NCBI RefSeq assembly: GCF_013523125.1
Contig: NZ_JAAMQJ010000003.1
Span: 124,001 to 188,000 of the forward strand
Reading direction: 5' to 3'
DNA length: 64,000 nt
Source: Pseudomonas entomophila
GTDB lineage: Bacteria; Pseudomonadota; Gammaproteobacteria; Pseudomonadales; Pseudomonadaceae
The notes below the pieces were generated by a model that made no database searches, was not told the origin of the DNA, and saw nothing but the letters and a program-made list of their open reading frames with translations. Made by a program: the position numbers and the translations under genes. Shown in pieces: positions 57,001-64,000 of this stretch (the stretch's first letter is position 1; each line of letters starts with the position of its first letter).

Positions 57001-59049
57001 TCAGAGCGCCGAGACCTGCGCGCGCTGGGTGTGCCGGATGAATTGCGTCAGCTCACGTGCCGGCAGGGGCTTGCTGTAGTGATAGCCCTGACCTTCGTGA
57101 CAGCCCTGGGCGATGATGTAGGTTTCCTGCTCGGCGGTCTCCACGCCCTCGGCGATCACCTGCATGCCCAGACTCTTGCCCAGCTGGATGATCGCCCGCA
57201 CGATGGTCGCATCGTCGTCGTCGATCAGGTCCTGGACGAAGCTCTTGTCGATCTTGATCTTGTCCAGGGGCAGCGACTTCAGGTAGCTGAGGGACGAGTA
57301 GCCGGTGCCGAAGTCGTCGATGGCGATCAGAGCCCCCGAGCGGCGCAAGCTCAGCAGGTGCTGCGCTGCGGTGCTGATGTCCTCCATCAGGCTGGTCTCG
57401 GTGACCTCCAGTTCCAGACTGCCCGGTGGCAGCCGGTAGGCTTGCAGCAGGTTGTTGACCACTCGGGGCAGCTCGTTGTGGTGCAGCTGGACGGTCGACA
57501 GGTTGACCGCCATGCGCAGCTCGCCGAACCCTTGATCGTGCCAGTCGCGCAACTGCCGGCAGGCCTGGTCGAGGATCCACTCGCCGATGGCGATGATGCA
57601 GCCATTCTGTTCGGCCAGCGGGATGAACTGGTCAGGCGGCACCAGGCCCAGGCGTGGGTGCTGCCAGCGCAGCAACGCCTCGACGCCGACCACCCGCTTG
57701 TCGCGATAGCTGATCTGTGGCTGGTAGACCAGGTAGAACTGATCGTGCGCCAGGGCTTCGCGCAAGTCCTTCTCCAGCTCCCGTCGTCGCCGGATCTCGC
57801 TGTCCACGCTGGCGACGTAGAACTGGTAGCGATTGCGCGAGCGTGCCTTGGCCAGGGTCATGGTCTGCTCGGCCTTCTGCAGCAGTTTCTCGGTGCTGTC
57901 GCCGTCCTCGGGGAACAGGGTGATGCCGATGGTGGCGCGCAGACGAATCCGTTGCTGGTCGAGCGAGAAGGGTGCCTCCAGGTCGTCGAGGATGGTCTGC
58001 GCCAGCTCGGCGGCCTCGTAGGGCTGCTCGATGTTGGCCTGGACCAGCGCGAACTGATCACCGCCCAGTCGTGCCAGCGCCCCCAATCGGCCGCTGTGGG
58101 CACGCAGGCGGTCGGCCAACGCCAGCAGCAACTGGTCACCGGCTTGATAACTGAACTGCTCGTTGATGCCCTTGAAGTCGTCCAGCCCGAAGCACAGCAC
58201 CGCCACGCGACGCTGCAGGCGGCCGGCATCGTCCAGGATCATGTCCAGCTGCTGTTGCAACTGCTGGCGATTGGGCAGGCCCGTGAGAAAGTCGTACTGG
58301 GCCATGCGCTGCAGGCTGTTCTCGGCCTCGTGACGCAGGTGCGTGTTGCGTTCGATGGACGCCAGCAACTGGTTGGCCGTATTGACCCACAGGCCCAGCT
58401 CGTTCTTTTCGTTGCCCTTGAGCGGCGGGATCTGGTGCTGGCTGGGGCGGTCGGGGTTGATGTGCGTCAGGTGTTCGATGATCTTCGACAACGGCTTGGT
58501 CAGCAGCCAGTGGTACACCAGGTACAGGACCAGGCCCATGGCCAGTGCGCGCAGCACACCGGACACGAAGATGATCACCGCGTTGACCAGAAAACCCTCG
58601 CCGTAGCTGGCGGTGTCCAGGGTGATGCGCAGGTCGCCGTAGTATTCGCTGTAGGGACCGCGCCCCACCAACTGCGTGGCGAAGCTGCGCTCGCTGCCGA
58701 GAATCGGGTCGGTGAGCCACCGCGTGGACGTTTCTTTCATCGGGCGGGCCTTGTCCGCCAGCATGGTTTCGTTGGGATGGCCGATCGAGGCCATGCGCAC
58801 CGATTCGTTCTGGAACAGGCCTTCCATGACTTGCATGCCCATCTCACGGTCCAGACTGTAGACCGCCTGCGTCGATGGGTCGCGAAACATGTCCAGGATA
58901 CGCTGGCCGTCGGTGGCCACGGCCTGCCGCGTCTTGTAGGCATCGAAGACGATTTGCGCGCAGCTGAGGACAACGCCTACCGCCAGCGCCGACAGCAGCA
59001 CGACCCTCAGCAGCTTGACCGACAAGCTGTTCTTGAATTCCAGCTTCAA
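57001..59049 (-). CDS. bifA: Cyclic-di-GMP phosphodiesterase BifA
   Basis: A 682-residue membrane protein: spans at about 15-35 and 155-180 enclose a periplasmic sensor region, followed by GGDEF and EAL domains. The GGDEF site is degenerate, LGGDQF (329-333), whereas the EAL site is whole: GVEALLRWQHP with Glu457, VNLSTVQL, DDFGTGYSSL and IDKSFVQDL. The GGDQF-plus-active-EAL pattern is that of BifA, which degrades c-di-GMP and controls biofilm formation, dispersal and swarming. Neighbours icmP, sodB and argO match the P. aeruginosa order. The start is TTG 59049; the in-frame TGA upstream leaves no other start near the family N-terminus (NSLSVKLLRVV). Confidence 0.94.
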   Translation of the reverse strand: MKLEFKNSLSVKLLRVVLLSALAVGVVLSCAQIVFDAYKTRQAVATDGQRILDMFRDPSTQAVYSLDREMGMQVMEGLFQNESVRMASIGHPNETMLADKARPMKETSTRWLTDPILGSERSFATQLVGRGPYSEYYGDLRITLDTASYGEGFLVNAVIIFVSGVLRALAMGLVLYLVYHWLLTKPLSKIIEHLTHINPDRPSQHQIPPLKGNEKNELGLWVNTANQLLASIERNTHLRHEAENSLQRMAQYDFLTGLPNRQQLQQQLDMILDDAGRLQRRVAVLCFGLDDFKGINEQFSYQAGDQLLLALADRLRAHSGRLGALARLGGDQFALVQANIEQPYEAAELAQTILDDLEAPFSLDQQRIRLRATIGITLFPEDGDSTEKLLQKAEQTMTLAKARSRNRYQFYVASVDSEIRRRRELEKDLREALAHDQFYLVYQPQISYRDKRVVGVEALLRWQHPRLGLVPPDQFIPLAEQNGCIIAIGEWILDQACRQLRDWHDQGFGELRMAVNLSTVQLHHNELPRVVNNLLQAYRLPPGSLELEVTETSLMEDISTAAQHLLSLRRSGALIAIDDFGTGYSSLSYLKSLPLDKIKIDKSFVQDLIDDDDATIVRAIIQLGKSLGMQVIAEGVETAEQETYIIAQGCHEGQGYHYSKPLPARELTQFIRHTQRAQVSAL

Positions 59050-59357
59050 CGGAGGTGTCCTTCATCCATGCGCGTGACGGCATACTGCCATTAAAGTGGC
59101 CTGCGCACTATCCACCGGTGGCGACTCGGCAACAGGATTCGTTCGTGCGCAGCGGTGTGGTTCTGAAGACACGAGCGACCCGATCCCTCACGCGGCGTGA
59201 GTACGTCGTCGTCTTTCACTGGTTGATGTTAGCGTGCCATACGCGTGCGGCAAGTTGTCCTGGCGCAAGCCAGGACGAAAAAAGCCCGGCGGTTGCCGCG
59301 ACGACGTTCGGAATCGAACGGCATCACGGCACGCGCCGGGCTCAGGGGACGTCGGGA
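59050..59357. other. 308-bp bifA/sodB intergenic region
   Basis: No gene was found. It contains a perfect odd palindrome CTCACGC-G-GCGTGAG at 59187-59201, about 140 bp upstream of bifA; a hairpin GTCCTGGC-GCAA-GCCAGGAC at 59257-59276; and the sodB terminator. A minus-strand 7-codon ORF (MDEGHLR, ATG near 59070) ends in TGA that overlaps the bifA TTG start as TTGA. Confidence 0.55.
59278..59342 (-). terminator. Branched terminator after sodB
   Basis: Outer stem on the minus strand AGCCCGGCG (59342-59334) with CGCCGGGCT (59291-59283), then six U from A59278-59283. The 42-nt loop carries a second hairpin, CGTTCG / CGAACG. Confidence 0.75.
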
Positions 59358-59954
<597 letters not shown>

Positions 59955-60119
59955 GGTCGTTCTCCTGTTCAGGTCTGTTTGCGAGGGGACGCAAGGCCGA
60001 TCACGGGCGGCCTTCGACGCGTCGGCGAGTTTGTACTCTTTGCGACGCGGGGCCGGATCATAGCATCTGGGGCGCGGCAGACCGCAAGTTAGAGCTAGGG
60101 AGTGGGGGACAAGCCAGGA

Positions 60120-60239
60120 GCTACAAGCTACAAGCTACAAGCTACAAGCGGACGATAGCGCGGTGCGTCAGGTGTTGACAGGATGCAGGGGCGACGCTGA
60201 CGCTGCAGCTTGCAGCTTGCAGCTTGCAGCTTGCAGCTC
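60120..60239. repeat. Inverted heptamer arrays: GCTACAA x4 facing GCAGCTT x5
   Basis: Four GCTACAA units at 60120-60147 and, 57 bp on, five GCAGCTT-type units (the fifth GCAGCTC) at 60205-60239. GCTACAA is the reverse complement of the GCTTGTA family at 39211, so the two arrays oppose each other. The second array overlaps the last bases of argO. Confidence 0.9.
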
Positions 60240-60837
60240 ACCCCACCACCAACTGCACCGCCACCGCGAACATCATCGCCGCGACCATCAGGTCGACCAG
60301 TCGCCAGGTGGTCGGGCGGGCCAGCCAGGGAGCGAGCCAGGCGGCGGCCAGGGCCAGGGTGAAGAACCAGATCAGCGAGGCGCTGGCAGCACCGGCGACG
60401 TAGGCACCCGGGACGGGCTGCTGGGCACCGAGCGAGCCGATCAGCAGGACGGTATCGATGTACACGTGGGGGTTGAGCAAGGTCACCGCCAGGGCACTGA
60501 GCAACACGGCCCGGCGCGAGCGCAGGCCCAGGCCCTGTTGCTGTTCGAGGCTCTGCCGGCTGCAGGCGCGCAGCAGCGCCTTGCTGCCGTACCACACCAG
60601 AAACGCCGCGCCGCCCCAGCGGGCCACGGCCAGCAGCGTCGGGCTGTTGGCGAGCACGGTGGCCAGGCCGAACACGCCAGCGCTCACCAGCAGCGCATCG
60701 CACACCACGCAGAGTGCGGCCACCGGCAGGTGGTGTTCGCGGCGCAAGCTCTGGGCCAGCACGAACGCATTCTGGGTGCCGATGGCCATGATCAGGCCGA
60801 GGGAGACCAACAGCCCGTTGAGATAACTTTGCCACAT
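60238..60837 (-). CDS. argO: LysE/ArgO-family amino-acid exporter
   Basis: A 199-residue protein with about five to six spans: LLVSLGLIMAIGTQNAFVLAQSLRREH is the LysE signature (GTQNAFVL), VTLLNPHVYIDTVLLIG follows, with ALAAAWLAPWLARP near the end. It exports arginine (and lysine) to prevent accumulation. Divergent from the LysR gene argP, its regulator in E. coli, with a 124-bp shared spacer. ATG 60837. Confidence 0.92.
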   Translation of the reverse strand: MWQSYLNGLLVSLGLIMAIGTQNAFVLAQSLRREHHLPVAALCVVCDALLVSAGVFGLATVLANSPTLLAVARWGGAAFLVWYGSKALLRACSRQSLEQQQGLGLRSRRAVLLSALAVTLLNPHVYIDTVLLIGSLGAQQPVPGAYVAGAASASLIWFFTLALAAAWLAPWLARPTTWRLVDLMVAAMMFAVAVQLVVG

Positions 60838-60961
60838 GAGAGAAACGCTCCCCTGGCGCTGGTCCTGTGGACAGCGCGATTGTCGAGATGGATGCGGGCA
60901 TTCTGGTGGTAGACGCGGTATAAGAAAAACAAATAACGCTGATCTGGCATTAGAGAAAACG

Positions 60962-61852
60962 ATGTTCGACTACAAGTTGCTGGCCGCCCTGGCGGCGGTC
61001 ATCGAGCAGGGCGGATTCGAGCGTGCCGCGCAGGTGCTGGGGCTGTCGCAGTCGGCCGTGTCGCAGCGGGTCAAGCTGCTTGAGGCGCGTGTCGGGCAGC
61101 CGGTACTGGTGCGGGCGACGCCGCCCCTGCCCACCGACGTGGGCCGTCAATTGCTCAACCATGTCCAGCAGGTGCGATTGCTGGAACGCGACCTGCAGCG
61201 CCAGGTTCCGGCGCTGGATGCCGAAGGCATGCCGGAACGGATGCGCATTGCCCTCAACGCCGACAGCCTGGCGACCTGGTGGGCAGGCGCGATCGGCCCC
61301 TTCTGCGCTGCACAATCCTTGTTGCTGGAACTGGTGGTCGAAGACCAGGACGTGGGTCTGCGGCGCATGAAGGCCGGCGAAGTCGCCGCCTGTCTGTGCG
61401 GCAGCGAACGGCCTGTGGCCGGTGCACGCTGCCTGCCGCTAGGCGCCATGCGCTACCGCGCGGTGGCGAGTCCGGCCTTCATGACACGCCATTTTCCAAA
61501 GGGGTTCGACAAGGCACGGCTGAGCCGAATGCCGGCGATCGTGTTCGGCCCCGACGATTTTCTCCAGCACCGCTACCTGGCGTCGCTGGGGCTCGAAGGC
61601 GGGTTCGTCCATCACCTGTGCCCCTCGGCCGAAGGTTTTTTGCGCATGACCGAAGCCGGTCTGGGCTGGGGCATGGTGCCCGAATGCCAGATCCTGACGC
61701 ACCTCGAGACGGGCCAGCTGGTGGAGATCTGCCCGGACACGCCCATCGACGTAACGCTGTACTGGCATCATTGGCGCAATGGCGGGATGCTGCTCGGCCA
61801 ACTGACCGAGCACCTGCGACAGGCGGCAGCGCACTGGCTGGTGCCGTTGTAG
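60962..61852 (+). CDS. argP: LysR-type regulator ArgP (IciA)
   Basis: A 296-residue LysR regulator: N-terminal winged helix MFDYKLLAALAAVIEQGGFERAAQ followed by SQSAVSQRVKLLEARVG (given as SQSAVSQRVKLLE), then an effector domain. ArgP activates argO with arginine and senses lysine in E. coli. Divergent placement next to argO supports the call. ATG 60962; a longer frame exists upstream but is AT-rich and without homology. Confidence 0.92.
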   Translation: MFDYKLLAALAAVIEQGGFERAAQVLGLSQSAVSQRVKLLEARVGQPVLVRATPPLPTDVGRQLLNHVQQVRLLERDLQRQVPALDAEGMPERMRIALNADSLATWWAGAIGPFCAAQSLLLELVVEDQDVGLRRMKAGEVAACLCGSERPVAGARCLPLGAMRYRAVASPAFMTRHFPKGFDKARLSRMPAIVFGPDDFLQHRYLASLGLEGGFVHHLCPSAEGFLRMTEAGLGWGMVPECQILTHLETGQLVEICPDTPIDVTLYWHHWRNGGMLLGQLTEHLRQAAAHWLVPL

Positions 61853-61901
61853 GCCCGGCGGGCGTCTGTTGCATCTGGAATCTGGCGAGGCGAGGTCAAA
61901 C

Positions 61902-62894
61902 ATGCGAATTCTGGTCACCGGTGCGAGCGGCTTCATAGGCGGGCGCTTCGCTCGTTTTGCGCTCGAGCAGGGCCTCGACGTCCGGGTCAATGGCCGTCGT
62001 GCCGAAGGGGTCGAGCACCTGGTCAAGCGCGGCGCGCAGTTCATGCCGGGCGACCTGGGCGATGCTCGCCTGGCACGGCGCGTGTGCCAGGGCATCGATG
62101 TCGTGGTGCACTGCGCGGGCATGCAGGGCCAGTGGGGCGGTTACCAGGTGCTTCACCAGGCCAATGTGGTGACCACCGAGAACATCGTCGAAGGCAGCCT
62201 CAAGGAACAGGTCCGGCGGCTGGTCTACGTCTCGTCTTCAGCGGTGTACGGCACCGGCCAGCATCGCACCGAGGTTCCCGAGGAGCCGCTGCCGCGTCGC
62301 CTGCGCGGGCCGCAGGCGCTGACCCGCTTCCTGGCCGAGCAGAAGGTCTTCGGTGCCCAGGAGTTCGGTCTCGAAACCCTGGCTGTACGTCCTCACCGGG
62401 TGACGGGCGCCGGTGATGCCGGGTTCTTCCCGCACCTGATGCAGCGTCACCGCAAGCGTCGCCTGGCGATCATCGGCAACGGTCTGAACCGCGTCGATTT
62501 CACCAGCGTGCACAACCTCAACGAGGCGTTGTTGGCCGCGGTCTTTGCCGAGGAGCAGGCCTTGGGCCACGTCTACAACCTCAGCAACGGCCAGCCGCTG
62601 CCGCTGTGGGACGTGGTCAACTACGTCATGCGCCAGATGGGGCTGGCGCCGGTGACCCGTTACTGCGATCCGGGGCTGGCCTATGGCCTGGGCGCCCTGA
62701 GCGAAGCCGTCTGCCGAGCCTGGCCGGGACGTCCGCAGCCCAGCCAGTCGCGCCATGACGTGCAGGCCTTGAGTCAGGACTTCATCCTGGACATCAGCCG
62801 GGCGCGCCAGCGCCTCGATTACCGTCCCCAGGTCAGCCTGTGGGCGGCCCTGGACGAATTCTGCACTTGGTGGAAAGGGCAGAGCGGCCAATAG
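61902..62894 (+). CDS. Extended-SDR NAD(P)-binding protein lacking the catalytic Tyr
   Basis: A 330-residue protein of the 3-beta-HSD/UDP-sugar-epimerase group. ILVTGASGFIGGRFARF is the dinucleotide loop; LVYVSSSAVYGTG the active Ser strand. Where YxxxK is expected the sequence is LAEQK (144-148), so the Tyr is Leu while the Lys is kept. VDFTSVHNLNEALL and VYNLSNGQPLPLWDVV are substrate-domain motifs. A reaction cannot be assigned. ATG 61902 has GAGG upstream; spacing of 49 bp from argP. Confidence 0.85.
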   Translation: MRILVTGASGFIGGRFARFALEQGLDVRVNGRRAEGVEHLVKRGAQFMPGDLGDARLARRVCQGIDVVVHCAGMQGQWGGYQVLHQANVVTTENIVEGSLKEQVRRLVYVSSSAVYGTGQHRTEVPEEPLPRRLRGPQALTRFLAEQKVFGAQEFGLETLAVRPHRVTGAGDAGFFPHLMQRHRKRRLAIIGNGLNRVDFTSVHNLNEALLAAVFAEEQALGHVYNLSNGQPLPLWDVVNYVMRQMGLAPVTRYCDPGLAYGLGALSEAVCRAWPGRPQPSQSRHDVQALSQDFILDISRARQRLDYRPQVSLWAALDEFCTWWKGQSGQ

Positions 62895-62968
62895 ACGCCC
62901 CTGCCGGCCCCCAGCCTGGAGGGTCTATACTGGCGCCTCTTTTGGTGGCCCCTGCGGTGAAGCTTCAG

Positions 62969-63787
62969 ATGCGTAACGATACCCACGACGATCCCGATGA
63001 TGTCCCTGCGCTGCATGTCGGCGCCCGTGACGACGTCTCCTTGCGCGCCGCCCATGGCCGCTCGCGCCCGCTGCGGGCGGCCAGCACCGGACCGCTGTGG
63101 GCGTTGCTGGGGGCGGCGTGCATCGCCCTGGCCAGGTTGGGCTGGTGAAGCACGCAGCAGATCGCCCTGCTCGAGCAACAGCTGGTCGCGACCCAGGAGA
63201 GCTTCGCGCGTATCAGCGAGGAAGCGGCTGGGCGGCTGAACGTCATCAGTGGCCGGGTGCAGGCGCGCGAGTCCAGCGTCAGCACCGACACCGAGGCCCT
63301 GAAGCTGCAGATTCGCCAGCTGCAGACCGCGCTGGCCGAGCAAGGCAAGCAGCAGGATGGCGTGGCAGGCCAGGCCGGTGACCTGGACAAGCGCCTGGAG
63401 CAGGCGCTGGCCGAGTCACAGCGTCAGCAGGCCGCCCTGGGCGAGGCGCAGGCCCGTGTGCAGGCGCAGGTGCAGTCGATCGCGACCGACCTGGTCGCGC
63501 TCAAGACGGCCCAGGTCGACAGGCGTGCCCTGGAAGACGGGCTCAAGCGACTGGACGGCGAGCTGGCTGCGCTGAAGAAGCAGGGCGACCCGACGACGGC
63601 GCTCAACGATCTGCAGCAGGACGTGCTGGTGCTCAAGGCGCAGTTGGAAAACCGCCCGGCCCAGAGCCCCACCGGCGGCGCCTCGGTGCAGGAGTTCGAC
63701 GCCTTCCGCACCCAGGTCAGCCGTAACCTCAATACGTTGCAGAGCCAGGTGCAGAACCTGCAGCAGCAGATCAACACCGGACGCTAG
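62969..63787 (+). pseudogene. Coiled-coil inner-membrane protein gene broken by an in-frame TGA
   Basis: One frame runs from ATG 62969 to TAG 63785-63787 with a single TGA at 63146-63148 (codon 60). Before it: a polar N-terminus and a hydrophobic span (LWALLGAACIALARLGW). After it the same frame continues STQQIALLEQQLVATQESF and a long heptad coiled coil to QNLQQQINTGR. TGG TGA AGC at the break would be TGG TGG AGC (Trp-Trp-Ser) with one base changed, so a nonsense mutation or a base-call error is likely. A GTG at 63257 could express the coiled coil alone without its anchor. TATACT at 62926 is a possible -10. Confidence 0.85.
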
Positions 63788-63816
63788 CGCACGGCGGTGA
63801 CCTGCGCGGTGGCGTC

Positions 63817-64000
63817 TCAGCGCCGGGGGTAGTCGGTGTAGCCCGCCGCCCCCTGGCCATAGAACGTCTCGGGGTGAGGCGTGTTGAGTGGCGCATCGGC
63901 GGCCAGACGCTCGGGCAAGTCAGGGTTGGCGATGAAGGGGACGCCGAACGCCACCGCATCGGCGCGACCTTCGGCCAGCGCCGCCGTGGCACTGGCCTTG
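63817..64000 (-). CDS. xenB: Ene-reductase, XenB-like (3' end, partial)
   Basis: The minus-strand frame ends at TGA 63819-63817 and runs to the window edge. It encodes the C-terminus of an Old Yellow Enzyme: EGRADAVAFGVPFIANPDLP, RLAADAPLNTPHPETFYGQG and GYTDYPRR. The FGxPFIANPDLPER block is the FMN-phosphate region. XenB and NemA reduce electron-poor alkenes, nitro-aromatics and nitrate esters. Closeness to the epimerase and argP fits the xenB locus of Pseudomonas from memory. Confidence 0.85.
   Translation of the reverse strand, partial: KASATAALAEGRADAVAFGVPFIANPDLPERLAADAPLNTPHPETFYGQGAAGYTDYPRR

Noticed and set aside
63146..63148. TGA read as selenocysteine
   Set aside because: The expected residue is Trp at a membrane border, no SECIS-like hairpin is evident next to it, and the family is not a selenoprotein.

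Overview
The window is GC-rich Gammaproteobacterial chromosome that I assign to Pseudomonas, most likely the P. putida / P. fluorescens side of the genus. The reasons are the gene order (tgt-yajC-secDF; lpoA/rsmI-rnpB-mraZ; a complete dcw cluster into lpxC and secA; groESL; colRS-methyltransferase-wapQ; the imelysin/DUF1111/DUF1513 cluster; bifA-sodB-argO/argP; xenB), REP-type intergenic palindromes of the P. putida style, and a perfect match to the published P. putida ColR-binding consensus. No tRNA or rRNA, no CRISPR array, no insertion sequence and no prophage genes were seen. Most of the window is core genome; the less ordinary content is in the intergenic DNA and in a few broken genes.

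Layout. 1-4.1 kb: the end of tgt, then the Sec accessory genes yajC, secD and secF, and a glycine-zipper envelope protein. 4.1-4.6 kb: a 117-118 bp tandem array built from REP palindromes. 4.6-8.1 kb (minus strand): BON-domain lipoprotein, diaA-type SIS protein, yraN and lpoA. 8.2-9.9 kb: rsmI, the RNase P RNA, then a sigma70-type promoter followed by three 10-bp-spaced MraZ boxes. 9.9-27.7 kb: the uninterrupted division and cell-wall cluster mraZ-rsmH-ftsL-ftsI-murE-murF-mraY-murD-ftsW-murG-murC-ddlB-ftsQ-ftsA-ftsZ, followed by lpxC. Most neighbours overlap by 1-11 bp, so one long translationally coupled transcript is expected.

27.7-45 kb: dciA (minus), secA, argJ, a mutT-thiE-like fusion, then a minus-strand group panE -> orphan sensor kinase -> PduO-type cobalamin adenosyltransferase; yajQ, a small MscS channel, an mdfA-like exporter, ampG, an alkyltransferase-like protein, a DUF481 outer-membrane protein, a HugZ-like protein and fxsA. 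Two large REP-based inverted repeats (about 33.9 and 43.8 kb) and an 18-copy 7-bp tandem array (39.2 kb) lie between these genes.

45.4-51.7 kb: groESL behind a heat-shock (sigma32) promoter; a truncated HicB-like antitoxin remnant directly after the groEL terminator; colR-colS; a ColR box overlapping the colS terminator; then a methyltransferase, a WapQ/InaA-type kinase and a 71-residue exported peptide. 51.7-57 kb (minus): an iron-related four-gene set (icmP imelysin, diheme DUF1111 protein, second imelysin, DUF1513 protein) with a Fur-box-like promoter. 57-64 kb: the phosphodiesterase bifA, sodB, argO/argP, an extended-SDR epimerase-like protein without the catalytic Tyr, a coiled-coil membrane protein gene broken by an in-frame TGA, and the 3' end of a xenB-like ene-reductase.

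Functional thread: envelope construction dominates. Peptidoglycan precursor synthesis, septal machinery, lipid A commitment (lpxC), Sec export, PBP1a activation (lpoA), muropeptide recycling (ampG), LPS core modification (wapQ) and envelope stress sensing (colRS) are all here. All functional calls are by recognition of sequence and gene order; no database search was run.
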